Positions 8,662 to 15,966 of a stretch of DNA of 37,657 bases are shown here, piece after piece. A model generated the notes under the pieces. The model saw only the letters and a program-made list of their open reading frames with translations, searched no databases and was not told the origin of the DNA. Every line of letters begins with the position of its first letter. Within the stretch, counting starts at the first letter, position 1. The stretch comes from an uncultured Caryophanales bacterium (lineage in GTDB: Bacteria; Bacillota_I; Bacilli_A; RF39; UBA660), in the NCBI GenBank assembly GCA_946628045.1, contig CAMOVZ010000008.1, forward strand, positions 1 through 37,657, in the 5' to 3' direction. A program made the position numbers and the translations under genes.

Positions 8662-10023
8662 TTATTTTCCTAAACAGAATCTTTTAAACATTTCATCTAA
8701 TAATTCTTCTTCATATGTTGAACCGTTTATTTTACCTAATTCTTCCCAGATTGCTTTAATATCTAATTCAATCATATCTATTGGAAGATTTTCTTTTAAA
8801 GATTTTTCTATTTCTTCTGTTTTCTTCAAACAATTCTTTAAGATACTTATACTTCTTGTGTTACTTAAGTATGTTGGATCTTGTGTTTCTAATTCATTTA
8901 ATTTAAATAATTCTGTTATTTTATCTTTTAATTCATCAATACCTTGATTATTTATAATACTTAGATTGACTACTCTATCTTTATCTATATTTAGTTTTGT
9001 AATATCTAATTTTGTTTCTAGATCATTTTTATTTATTAATACTAAGTATTTTTTATCCACAAGTTTTGTTGATAATTCTATTAAGTCATCTGTTACTTCT
9101 TCATTATTATTTAACATAAATAATACTAAATCTGCTTCATTCATTATTTTTAGACTTTTTTCGACACCTATATTTTCTATAATATCTTCAGTATCTCTAA
9201 TTCCTGCAGTATCTATCATATTTAGTAATATACCATTTACTTTAATAGTACCTTCTACTATATCTCTTGTAGTACCTGCAATATCTGTTACTATTGCTTT
9301 ATCTTCTTCTAGAAGAGCATTTAATAATGAACTTTTACCTACATTTGGTTTACCTATAATAGCTGTTTTTATACCATCTTTAATTATTTTACCATTTTCA
9401 CTTTCTTTTAATATCTTATTAATTTTTTCTTTTAAATTAGTTATTTTTGGTATTAAAACTTCATTTGTAATTATATCTACATCATCATATTCTGGATAAT
9501 CTATATTAACATTTATATTAGATATAATTTGAACCATATCACTTCTTAATTCATTTATAAGATTTGAAGTTTTACCATTTATACCATTCATAGCCATTTT
9601 TCTTTGTATATCAGTCTTTGAATCAATCATATCCATTACAGATTCAGCTTCTAATAAATCTATTCTTCCATTTAGAAATGCACGTTTGGTGAATTCACCT
9701 GGTTCTGCTAGTCGACACCCATTTTCTAATAATAATTCTAATACTTTATTAGTAGGAGCAATACCACCATGAGTATTTATTTCTACTATATCTTCTGTTG
9801 TGAAAGTCTTTGGTGCTTTCATTACTGACACTAATACTTCATCTACTATATTATCTTTATCTATAATATAACCATAATTAATTGTATGTGATTCTACTTT
9901 AGTAAGGTCTTTACCTTTAAATATTTTATTTACTATAGATATTGATTCAGGTCCTGATACTCTTACTATTGAGATTGCTCCAACACCTTGACTTGTTGAA
10001 ATAGCACAAATTGTATCTTCCAT
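8662..10023 (-). CDS. mnmE: tRNA modification GTPase MnmE (TrmE)
   Basis: A 453-residue protein with an N-terminal folate-binding domain (TICAISTSQGVGAISIVRVSG; GGIAPTNKVLELLL; AEPGEFTKRAFLNGRIDL), a central helical region, an inserted G domain (Walker A GKPNVGKS, TDIAGTTRD for the switch, DTAG, and NKND for G4), and the C-terminal FCLGK with the catalytic-site cysteine. It partners MnmG in wobble-uridine modification. It opens the mnmE-mnmG-rsmG operon, with an AGGAGG ribosome-binding site and an extended -10 promoter upstream. Confidence 0.97.
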   Translation of the reverse strand: MEDTICAISTSQGVGAISIVRVSGPESISIVNKIFKGKDLTKVESHTINYGYIIDKDNIVDEVLVSVMKAPKTFTTEDIVEINTHGGIAPTNKVLELLLENGCRLAEPGEFTKRAFLNGRIDLLEAESVMDMIDSKTDIQRKMAMNGINGKTSNLINELRSDMVQIISNINVNIDYPEYDDVDIITNEVLIPKITNLKEKINKILKESENGKIIKDGIKTAIIGKPNVGKSSLLNALLEEDKAIVTDIAGTTRDIVEGTIKVNGILLNMIDTAGIRDTEDIIENIGVEKSLKIMNEADLVLFMLNNNEEVTDDLIELSTKLVDKKYLVLINKNDLETKLDITKLNIDKDRVVNLSIINNQGIDELKDKITELFKLNELETQDPTYLSNTRSISILKNCLKKTEEIEKSLKENLPIDMIELDIKAIWEELGKINGSTYEEELLDEMFKRFCLGK

Positions 10024-10048
10024 GGTATCCCTCCTTTTTGACTAATGT

Positions 10049-10057
10049 ATTATAACA
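10049..10057 (-). promoter_or_regulatory. Extended -10 promoter for mnmE-mnmG-rsmG
   Basis: Minus strand TGTTATAAT, a TGn-TATAAT extended -10, 26 bp upstream of the mnmE ATG. No convincing -35. It lies in the 150-bp gap after the jag terminator. Confidence 0.6.
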
Positions 10058-10160
10058 TACTTTGTTTATTTTTACTACATATTACTCCATATTATTATAA
10101 TTTTATCATTTATATTTAATTGTTTGTTTGAATTTAAGTGGAATAGGGTGTAAATAATGT

Positions 10161-10188
10161 AAAAAAAAGAAGATTATTCATCTTCTTT
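10161..10188 (-). terminator. Intrinsic terminator of the rpmH-rnpA-yidC-jag run, spanning the jag stop
   Basis: A 9-bp stem AAAGAAGAT/ATCTTCTTT (10180-10188 with 10166-10174) with a 5-nt loop and an eight-T tail on the minus strand. The stop codon of jag (10174-10176) is inside the hairpin. Confidence 0.85.
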
Positions 10189-10806
10189 AGTTTCTTTTTC
10201 TTTTGGTTTGATTACTACATAACGATTAGGTTCTTCTCCTTCACTTTCTGTATAAACTTTTTTGTTGTTTCCTAATATATTATGAATAATTCTTCTTTCA
10301 TAAGAATTCATTGAATCTAGTTTAGCTTCTACACCAGTAGTTGCAACTTCACGTGCTATTCTTTTAGCAAGACGCTCTAGATTATGTTCTCTTTTTTCTT
10401 TATATTCATTAACATCAATAATAAATTTATAATTTCTACCTAATTCTGTATTTAAATATCCATTAACTATTGTAGTTAAAGCTTTTAAATTTTTACCATT
10501 TTTTCCTATTAATAAGGCATCATTATCTGAAAATATTACATATTTAGGTACTTCTTCTTTATTTTTTATTTCAATATTTACTGAATAACCCATATTTTTT
10601 AATAGGTTTACTAAGAAATCTTTAATATCTTTAACAACTTCTCTTTTTTCTATTACTTCTATTTCAACTTTTCCTTTTTTAAATAAACCGCCTTCTATTA
10701 CTTCTATTTCTTTAATAAATAAATTTTCTTCAACCTCTTGTAGTTCTTCTTTTGCTAAGTTAATAGCTTCTTCTTTATTCTTTCCTACATATCTATGCTT
10801 TTCCAT
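10174..10806 (-). CDS. jag: RNA-binding protein Jag (KhpB/EloR type)
   Basis: A 210-residue protein with three domains in order: Jag-N (about 1-53, with the GGLFKKGKVEIEV motif), a type II KH domain (about 70-140, GxxG loop as GKNGK), and an R3H domain (about 145-205, ERRIIHNIL and EGEEPNRYVVIKP). Jag/KhpB/EloR proteins bind RNA and affect cell elongation and division in streptococci; the role here is inferred only. The start overlaps the end of yidC by 14 bp, the usual spoIIIJ-jag pairing. AAGGAG lies about 11 nt upstream. Confidence 0.95.
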   Translation of the reverse strand: MEKHRYVGKNKEEAINLAKEELQEVEENLFIKEIEVIEGGLFKKGKVEIEVIEKREVVKDIKDFLVNLLKNMGYSVNIEIKNKEEVPKYVIFSDNDALLIGKNGKNLKALTTIVNGYLNTELGRNYKFIIDVNEYKEKREHNLERLAKRIAREVATTGVEAKLDSMNSYERRIIHNILGNNKKVYTESEGEEPNRYVVIKPKEKETKEDE

Positions 10807-11725
10807 TTACTTCTTTACTCCTTTTAATTAATATATTTTGAACTATTGTGAATAAATTAGATGTTACCCAATATATACCTAAACCTGTTGGCATAAATAT
10901 ACCTGTTATAATGATCATACCAGTCATCATATAAGGCATCATCTTCATTGATTGATCTTGCATATTTCCTGTTGAATTCATTTTAAATGAGAAGAATGTT
11001 GTAGCAGCTATTAAAAGAATTAATATTGCATATACATACCACATATTAGATACAATACCTACTGAAGGTGTAGTTCCTAATTGTAATCCTAAAAATATAT
11101 CTTCAAATATAACTGGAGTTCTTTGTACAGCTTCAAAGAATGCTACAAATATTGGTAATTGTATAAATGCAAATAAGCATCCAGACATTGGATTCATATT
11201 ATATTTCTTGTAAACAGCCATTATTTCTTGATTTTGTTTCATCATTGATTCTTGATCTTGTTTACCTTCATATTTCTTTTGAATTCTATTTATTTCTGGT
11301 TGTGCTTTCTTCATTAATTCACTTTGCATAGCTGTTTTTCTAGTAATAGGGTAGGCAATTAATCTAATTGCTAAACTTACTATTATTACAGATAAACCAT
11401 AATTCTTAACTAATCTTCCTAAAACTAATAATATATAGGCTAATGGTTTAACAAATATTGTATTCCATAAACCTTCATATTTACCTGAATTAATTTTAAA
11501 ATTTTTACATTCTGGTAATTTATCTATATTTACTTTATATTTTTTGTAAATTTTAGCTGTTTTTGAATTTTTTGGTTTACATAAAATGTTTTTAGTTAAA
11601 GTTTGTCCTGTTTCAGGATTTTTTACTACTTTTTTATTACTATCTGTTAGTGTTGTTGTACATCCTGTAGTTATTAATAATAAGAAAATAATTATTAGTA
11701 TTTTTATTTTATTATTTTTTTTCAT
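10793..11725 (-). CDS. yidC: Membrane protein insertase YidC (SpoIIIJ/Oxa1 family), lipoprotein
   Basis: A 310-residue protein. The N-terminus is a lipoprotein signal with lipobox LITTGC (Cys22). After an extracellular stretch come about five membrane segments. The first conserved one (LAYILLVLGRLVKNYGLSVIIVSLAIRL) is followed by the amphipathic loop with the conserved Arg (RLIAYPITRK) and a Gln-rich cytoplasmic hairpin (MMKQNQEIMAVYKKYNMNP). It inserts membrane proteins alone or with SecYEG; the single-copy type in Bacillus also supports sporulation. It lies between rnpA and jag in the conserved oriC-side operon. Confidence 0.96.
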   Translation of the reverse strand: MKKNNKIKILIIIFLLLITTGCTTTLTDSNKKVVKNPETGQTLTKNILCKPKNSKTAKIYKKYKVNIDKLPECKNFKINSGKYEGLWNTIFVKPLAYILLVLGRLVKNYGLSVIIVSLAIRLIAYPITRKTAMQSELMKKAQPEINRIQKKYEGKQDQESMMKQNQEIMAVYKKYNMNPMSGCLFAFIQLPIFVAFFEAVQRTPVIFEDIFLGLQLGTTPSVGIVSNMWYVYAILILLIAATTFFSFKMNSTGNMQDQSMKMMPYMMTGMIIITGIFMPTGLGIYWVTSNLFTIVQNILIKRSKEVNGKA

Positions 11726-11738
11726 GATATTATCCTTT

Positions 11739-12062
11739 CTAATTATGATTTAATAAAGAAAATAATTCTTTATTTAATAATTCATAATTACAGTCAATTG
11801 CATCTTTTCTTAATATTATAATATAATCTTTATTATTTATATATAGTTTTTTATAATTATCTAGGATTGAACGTATTATTCTTTTATATTTATTTCTAAA
11901 TACAGCATTTCCTAATTTTTTACTAACAGATATACCAAAACGATCATATTTTAAATTATTATTTTTTTCATGTATTACAAAATATTTATTTTTAAAACAT
12001 TTACCTGTTTTTAATATATCTTCAAATTGTCTTGTTGTTTTTACTATATATAATTTTCTCAT
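11739..12062 (-). CDS. rnpA: Ribonuclease P protein component
   Basis: A 107-residue basic protein that binds the RNase P RNA and pre-tRNA leader. The RNR signature is present as AVFRNKYKRIIRSI, preceded by DRFGISVSKKLGNA. The length is close to the usual 110-120. It follows rpmH after a hairpin that could attenuate transcription, and has AAAGGA upstream. The C-terminus (YIIILRKDAIDCNYELLNKELFSLL) is typical. Confidence 0.95.
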   Translation of the reverse strand: MRKLYIVKTTRQFEDILKTGKCFKNKYFVIHEKNNNLKYDRFGISVSKKLGNAVFRNKYKRIIRSILDNYKKLYINNKDYIIILRKDAIDCNYELLNKELFSLLNHN

Positions 12063-12080
12063 AATATCATTCCTTTAAAG

Positions 12081-12107
12081 TAAAAAACCACTATTTAGTA
12101 GAGCGGT
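12081..12107 (-). terminator. Hairpin with T-run between rpmH and rnpA (terminator or attenuator)
   Basis: Minus strand ACCGCT pairs with AGTGGT (6 bp including one G-U) around a 9-nt loop, followed by TTTTT. Because rnpA has no evident promoter in the gap, partial termination that sets the rpmH:rnpA ratio is the likely role. Confidence 0.6.
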
Positions 12108-12111
12108 ATTT

Positions 12112-12234
12112 TTATTTGCAAAGACTTTTACGTCCTTTACGACGACGACGATTTAATATATTTGTTTTTTTACGTGCAAAAAATCCTAATCTTTTAGATT
12201 TCTTATGATTATTTGGTTGATAAGTTCTTTTCAT
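12112..12234 (-). CDS. rpmH: Ribosomal protein bL34, unusually short (40 aa)
   Basis: The ORF starts MKRTYQPNNHKKSK, the invariant bL34 start, and ends RRRRKGRKSLCK. Bacterial bL34 is usually 44-46 residues. Compared with the Bacillus protein as I recall it, the segment between GF and RRRRKGRK is four residues shorter, and the HGFR motif reads LGFF. It is clearly expressed, having a consensus promoter and a GGAGGTGG ribosome-binding site 5 nt before the ATG. The tRNA-like clustering of CGT Arg codons (the rest of the window prefers AGA) fits high expression. bL34 sits in 23S rRNA domain contacts of the large subunit. Confidence 0.95.
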   Translation of the reverse strand: MKRTYQPNNHKKSKRLGFFARKKTNILNRRRRKGRKSLCK

Positions 12235-12264
12235 TCGTTCCACCTCCAGTCATAAATCTACATT

Positions 12265-12294
12265 ATTATAATAAAAAGAAAGTGTTTTTGTCAA
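12265..12294 (-). promoter_or_regulatory. Strong sigma-A promoter for rpmH operon
   Basis: Minus strand TTGACA (12289-12294), 18-bp spacer, TATAAT (12265-12270): both hexamers are consensus. It points away from oriC into rpmH-rnpA-yidC-jag. Confidence 0.9.
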
Positions 12295-12347
12295 TTAAAA
12301 CATAGATATTTAATATATTTTTTATTTGTTAACAGTTTCCACAGGGA

Positions 12348-12356
12348 TGTGGATAA
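12348..12356 (-). promoter_or_regulatory. DnaA box (perfect)
   Basis: TGTGGATAA on the plus strand, i.e. TTATCCACA on the minus strand, an exact match to the consensus TTATNCACA. A weaker TTTCCACAG lies just before it at 12336-12344. Confidence 0.85.
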
Positions 12357-12392
12357 GTAAAAGTATATGTGTGAATTAAAATTTGTGGAAAA

Positions 12393-12401
12393 TGTGGATA
12401 A
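12393..12401 (-). promoter_or_regulatory. DnaA box (perfect)
   Basis: A second exact TTATCCACA on the minus strand, 45 bp from the first, in the same orientation. A degenerate TGTGGAAAA at 12384-12392 abuts it. Confidence 0.85.
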
Positions 12402-12458
12402 GTCTATTTTTTATTTATTTTATAATGTTTTAGATTGTTGAAAAAATTGTGGAATTAT

Positions 12459-12467
12459 GGTGGATAA
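12459..12467 (-). promoter_or_regulatory. DnaA box (one mismatch)
   Basis: GGTGGATAA on the plus strand differs from the consensus box at one position. It borders the A/T tract that begins at about 12,468; TTGTGGAAT at 12447-12455 is a further degenerate copy. Confidence 0.6.
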
Positions 12468-12590
12468 TTATTTTTAAAAAAAAAATGTTTTTTTTTTAAA
12501 CAATTTAATGTAGAATAATCGTTAATACAAGGCATTCTAACCAATAATTATTTTTATAAAAAAAGTATTTTATTTTTTATAAAAGTAGGG

Positions 12591-12596
12591 TAGAAT
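12591..12596 (+). promoter_or_regulatory. Possible -10 of the dnaA promoter
   Basis: TAGAAT lies 37 bp before the dnaA ATG, with a T-rich -35 region of low quality. A second TAGAAT at 12511-12516 is an alternative. Assignment is tentative. Confidence 0.35.
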
Positions 12597-12632
12597 AGTT
12601 TTTGGAAATTAATCTTGTGGGGAGATGGTCGA

Positions 12633-14024
12633 ATGAATACAGATATTGTATGGTCTAAATTATTAGATGAATTTAAAGATGAACTATCTTCTCTATCTTA
12701 TAATACTTGGTTTAATGATACGAAACTTTTAAAATTAGAAAATGGGATTGCTACTATTATAGTTCCTATGCCTATACATAAAAGACATTTAAATGATGTA
12801 TATGGTGAAATGATATTAAATAAATTATATAAAATAACTAATTCTAATTATGATTTAAAATTTTTATTACAAGAAGAAGTAGAAGATAATGACAGTAATA
12901 TTATCAATGAAAATTTGGTTGAAAATACTAATAATTCTAGTGAAAATGATATAAAAATAAATGAAAATATTAATAATAATTTAATTAAAAATTATAATTT
13001 TGATAATTTTATAGTTGGTAATACTAATAAATTTGCTTCTACTGCAGCATTATCTGTAGCAGAAAATCCTGGTAAAATGTATAATCCATTATTTTTATAT
13101 GGTAATAGTGGATTAGGTAAAACTCATTTAATGCATGCTATTGGTAATTATATTGTTGAACATTCAAATAAAAAAGTTCTTTATATTACATCTGAACAAT
13201 TTAAAGATGATTTTACTAAGGTATATAAAAAAGGTGACGATGGTACTAATTTTAATTATATAGAGTTTTTTAAAAATAAATATAGAAATATAGATGTTTT
13301 ATTAATAGATGATATTCAATTTTTAAGAGGAGATAAAACACAAGAAGAATTTTTTCATACTTTTAATAATTTATATACTAATAATAAACAAATTATTATT
13401 TCTTCTGATAGATCACCGAATGATTTAAAATTATTAGAAGATAGATTAAAAACACGATTTACTGAGGGATTAACTGTTAATATATTTCCTCCAGATTTTA
13501 ATTTAAAGAAAGAAATTTTAAAAAATAAAATAAAAGCTGGAGATTTTGAAGGTGATATACCTGAAGAAGTTATTGAATATATTGCTAATAATATAGGTCC
13601 TGATGTTAGAAGATTAGAGGGATCTATTACTAGATTACTTGCTTATGCTTCTATGTGGGGAGCTAAAGATATTAATTTAGATTTAGCTATTGAAGCTTTA
13701 CCAGACTATATAAGTAAAGGTATGGGTGGAGAAAAGAATGATATTCAGCGTATTCAAAGGATTGTAGCTGAACATTTTCAAATATCAGTAGAGGATATAA
13801 GAAGTAAAAAAAGAAGTGCTATTATTTCTAATCCTAGACAAATAGCTATGTATTTATGTAGAAATATGACGGAAGAATCTTTTCCTAAGATAGGAATTGA
13901 ATTTGGTGGCAAAGATCATTCTACTGTAATGCATTCTGTTGAAAAAATTGAAAAAGAAATAAAAGTTAATAAAGATCTTGCAAATATTATAGAAAAATTA
14001 AAGAAGGATATAAGTGCTGTGTAA
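12633..14024 (+). CDS. dnaA: Chromosomal replication initiator DnaA
   Basis: A 463-residue AAA+ initiator. Domain I starts MNTDIVWSKLLDEFKDELS with the typical Trp. Domain II is a short Asn-rich linker. Domain III has Walker A GNSGLGKT (about 157-164), LLIDDIQFL (Walker B) and the DRLKTRF arginine-finger region. Domain IV ends in the DnaA-box-reading motif GGKDHSTVMHS. I choose the ATG at 12,633, 9 nt after GGGGAG; a TTG at 12,615 would extend the protein by six residues but would place this ribosome-binding site inside the gene. It opens the rightward arm and binds the boxes just upstream. Confidence 0.96.
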   Translation: MNTDIVWSKLLDEFKDELSSLSYNTWFNDTKLLKLENGIATIIVPMPIHKRHLNDVYGEMILNKLYKITNSNYDLKFLLQEEVEDNDSNIINENLVENTNNSSENDIKINENINNNLIKNYNFDNFIVGNTNKFASTAALSVAENPGKMYNPLFLYGNSGLGKTHLMHAIGNYIVEHSNKKVLYITSEQFKDDFTKVYKKGDDGTNFNYIEFFKNKYRNIDVLLIDDIQFLRGDKTQEEFFHTFNNLYTNNKQIIISSDRSPNDLKLLEDRLKTRFTEGLTVNIFPPDFNLKKEILKNKIKAGDFEGDIPEEVIEYIANNIGPDVRRLEGSITRLLAYASMWGAKDINLDLAIEALPDYISKGMGGEKNDIQRIQRIVAEHFQISVEDIRSKKRSAIISNPRQIAMYLCRNMTEESFPKIGIEFGGKDHSTVMHSVEKIEKEIKVNKDLANIIEKLKKDISAV

Positions 14025-14155
14025 AAATATATAGTTTTAAACAAGTTATAAACAGGCTATTATTTATAAATTTCTTTGAAAAATAAGGAAAATACTTGAT
14101 TTTTAACTTTTTCCACAGTAATAATATAAATATAAATAAGAAAGAAGGAATATAT
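14025..14155 (+). other. dnaA-dnaN gap with DnaA-box-like sites
   Basis: A 131-bp AT-rich gap. TTTTCCACA at 14109-14117 (one mismatch to the DnaA box) and TTATAAACA at 14046-14054 (one mismatch) are the best sites. In Bacillus the equivalent gap carries the unwinding part of oriC, so this may be a second half of a bipartite origin. A poor promoter (TTGATT at 14096, TAATAA at 14119) could drive dnaN. Confidence 0.45.
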
Positions 14156-15283
14156 ATGAAATTTACAATTAAAAGAGAAATTTTACTAGAAGCTTTAAAT
14201 AAAGTATCAAAAGCAATATCTACTAAGAATCTTATACCTGTATTAGCTGGTATAAAATTTGAATTAAAAAAGAAAAAATTAGTTTTAACTGCTAGTGATA
14301 ATGATATTACTATTCAAACAACTATAGAATCTATAAATGAAGAAGATTTTAAAATAGAAAATGAAGGAAGTATTATTATTTCAGGTAAATATATATTAGA
14401 TATAGTAAGAAAATTACCTGATGAATATATAAATATAGAAGTAATTGATGATTTAAAAATATTAATATATACAAAAAATAGTGAATTTAATTTAAATGGT
14501 ATTTCAGAAAGTGAATATCCTAATATAGGATTAGAAGAATCTAAAAAGAAGATAGATGTAAAAGCTAGTGTATTAAAAAGTATTGTATATCAAACTGCAT
14601 TTGCTTCTTCTAATGAAGAAAGTAAACCTGTATTAACTGGTATTAACTTTAATATAGTAGGGGATATATTAGAAGTTAATTCAACAGATTCTTATAGATT
14701 AGCTAGAAAAGTAGTAAAATTAGATAAAGTAAGTGAAGAAAATTATAATATTGTTATACCTAGTCATAATTTAGTAGAATTTACTAAAATATTAGATGGT
14801 GAAATAGAAGATGTTGAATTACATATATTTAATAATAAAATTTTATTAAAATCTGGTAATTTAAAATTTGAATCTAGATTAATAAATGGTACTTATCCTA
14901 ATACTTCTAATTTATTACCAGATGATTCTTTCTTAGTAATCAATACAAATCTTAATGATTTTTATAATGTTATTGATCGTGTTAGTATTTTAACTAGTGA
15001 TAAAGAAAAAAATATAGTTACTTTAGAAACTGATGGAAATACATTAATTCTTAGAAGTAGTTCTGTAGAAGTTGGTAGAGTAGAAGAAAAAATGATTATT
15101 AATAAAAATAATGATGAAAATATTAAAATATCATTTAGTGCTAAATATATGATGGAGGCTTTAAAAAGTTTTTCAACAGAAAATGTGGATTTACATTTTG
15201 TAGGAGAAATAAAACCTATATTAATTAAATCAGTAGAAGATGAAACTTTAACTCAATTAGTTTTACCTATAAGAACATATTAA
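14156..15283 (+). CDS. dnaN: DNA polymerase III beta sliding clamp
   Basis: A 375-residue processivity clamp made of three similar domains. It begins MKFTIKREILLEALNKVSKAIS and ends TQLVLPIRTY, the conserved C-terminal strand that closes the hydrophobic partner-binding pocket. Domain 2 shows the conserved VNSTDSYRLA segment. The start is set by AAGGA 6-7 nt before the ATG at 14,156; a longer frame reaching 14,096 has no ribosome-binding site. A terminator follows directly, separating it from the ComK-like gene. Confidence 0.97.
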   Translation: MKFTIKREILLEALNKVSKAISTKNLIPVLAGIKFELKKKKLVLTASDNDITIQTTIESINEEDFKIENEGSIIISGKYILDIVRKLPDEYINIEVIDDLKILIYTKNSEFNLNGISESEYPNIGLEESKKKIDVKASVLKSIVYQTAFASSNEESKPVLTGINFNIVGDILEVNSTDSYRLARKVVKLDKVSEENYNIVIPSHNLVEFTKILDGEIEDVELHIFNNKILLKSGNLKFESRLINGTYPNTSNLLPDDSFLVINTNLNDFYNVIDRVSILTSDKEKNIVTLETDGNTLILRSSSVEVGRVEEKMIINKNNDENIKISFSAKYMMEALKSFSTENVDLHFVGEIKPILIKSVEDETLTQLVLPIRTY

Positions 15284-15285
15284 AA

Positions 15286-15309
15286 ATAGAGGAATTATCC
15301 TCTTTTTTT
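15286..15309 (+). terminator. Intrinsic terminator after dnaN
   Basis: AGAGGA (15288-15293), ATTA loop, TCCTCT (15298-15303), then TTTTTT. It starts 4 nt after the dnaN stop. Confidence 0.85.
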
Positions 15310-15341
15310 GTGGAAAAATATAAATAAATATTAATATTTTA

Positions 15342-15400
15342 TATAATTCGACAGATATAGATAAATTTCGACTTAAAATTTTGATAAAACTATGTCGAAA
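15342..15400 (+). promoter_or_regulatory. Promoter and repeated TTCGAC motifs upstream of the ComK-like gene
   Basis: A consensus -10 TATAAT (15342-15347) without a clear -35 overlaps the first TTCGAC (15347-15352). A second TTCGAC follows exactly 20 bp later (15367-15372), and the inverse GTCGAA is at 15394-15399. Two direct copies and one inverted copy around a start site suggest an operator, or pairing in the RNA leader. No strict AAAA-N5-TTTT ComK box was found. Confidence 0.4.
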
Positions 15401-15417
15401 ACCAATTAGTGGTTTTC
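15397..15417 (+). promoter_or_regulatory. Leader hairpin next to the ribosome-binding site of the ComK-like gene
   Basis: GAAAACCA pairs with TGGTTTTC (8 bp, no mismatch) around loop ATTAG. It ends 2-3 nt before the AGGGGG ribosome-binding site. Its 5' arm shares 15397-15400 with a competing 7-bp stem TTTCGAC/GTCGAAA (15366-15372 with 15394-15400), so the two cannot form together. It is not followed by a T-run, so it is not a terminator. Confidence 0.5.
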
Positions 15418-15430
15418 TAGGGGGATTTAT

Positions 15431-15877
15431 ATGAAATATGAAATAAGTAAAGGGACTTTAGCTATTTTACCTAATGAAAAAAATAGTAGTGTAGTATATG
15501 AAGATGATGAAAGATATATCATTAAAGAAACTCCATTTCAAATAATGGAAGATTCTTGTAAGTATTTTGGTAGTACTTATGAAGGAAGAAAAGATGGAGC
15601 TAAAGAAATATTAGGTGCCGAATACAAAGTACCTATAGTGGTAGAAGATAGTAATAATTTAATAGTTTTTCCTACAACTTCACCTCTTTCTGATGATTGT
15701 GTATGGATTAGTTTAAAAAGAGTGGATAAAATAGAAAAAATAGATGCTAATAATACTAAAATTATATTTGATAATAAGACTGAAATAATAGTAGATAGTT
15801 CTTATAGGACAATAGAAAATCAATTATCTCGAGCTTCGAGGTTAGATTTAATACTTAGAAACCATAAAAATAGTTAA
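15431..15877 (+). CDS. comK: ComK-family transcription factor, short form
   Basis: A 148-residue protein matching the core of the competence regulator ComK: YEISKGTLAILP, then ETPFQIMEDSCKYFGSTYEGRKDGAKEI (compare PLQIVDRSCRFFGSSYAGRKAGTYEV in B. subtilis), VPIVVEDSNNLIVFPTTSP, DCVWISL and ENQLSRASRLDLIL. ComK binds paired AT-boxes and activates DNA-uptake genes. B. subtilis ComK is 192 residues; this protein ends just after the ENQ motif, so the C-terminal tail with the MecA-binding FMLYPK motif is absent. Regulated proteolysis by MecA/ClpCP would therefore not work the same way. It sits between dnaN and recF, where Bacillus has yaaA, as a single-gene unit bounded by terminators. The ribosome-binding site is AGGGGG. 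Family match is confident; a role in competence is inference. Confidence 0.82.
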   Translation: MKYEISKGTLAILPNEKNSSVVYEDDERYIIKETPFQIMEDSCKYFGSTYEGRKDGAKEILGAEYKVPIVVEDSNNLIVFPTTSPLSDDCVWISLKRVDKIEKIDANNTKIIFDNKTEIIVDSSYRTIENQLSRASRLDLILRNHKNS

Positions 15878-15895
15878 TTTTAACTATTTTTTGTG
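15865..15895 (+). terminator. Intrinsic terminator of the ComK-like gene, spanning its stop codon
   Basis: AAAAATAGTTA (15866-15876) pairs with TAACTATTTTT (15881-15891) around a 4-nt loop; the T-run continues. The stop codon TAA (15875-15877) lies in the hairpin. Confidence 0.8.
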
Positions 15896-15912
15896 TTTTT
15901 TTAGGGCATTTA

Positions 15913-15921
15913 TGGTATAAT
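15913..15921 (+). promoter_or_regulatory. Extended -10 promoter for recF-gyrB-gyrA
   Basis: TGGTATAAT, a TGn-TATAAT extended -10, 68 bp before recF and just after the previous terminator. The -35 region is weak. Confidence 0.65.
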
Positions 15922-15966
15922 GTTAGTGTATGTATAGGAATACGACATTAGGGGAAAGGTGATTAT

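Larger units (their letters stand above)
12235..12632. other. oriC: Chromosomal replication origin region (oriC, rpmH-dnaA gap)
   Basis: A 398-bp gene-free stretch at the point where gene orientation switches from minus to plus. It holds the rpmH promoter on its left, a cluster of DnaA boxes at about 12,336-12,467 (nearly all as TGTGGATAA or one-mismatch versions on the plus strand), and then A/T tracts at about 12,470-12,505 and 12,550-12,585 that could serve as an unwinding element. Beyond these and possible dnaA promoters I see nothing coding. Confidence 0.85.

Noticed and set aside
8966..9499. 177-codon plus-strand frame opposite mnmE
   Set aside because: Low-complexity Ser/Ile/Phe-rich product antisense to a confident gene, with no ribosome-binding site; an effect of AT-rich codon use.
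12615..12632. TTG start that would extend DnaA by six residues
   Set aside because: GGGGAG lies inside this extension and is well placed for the ATG at 12,633.
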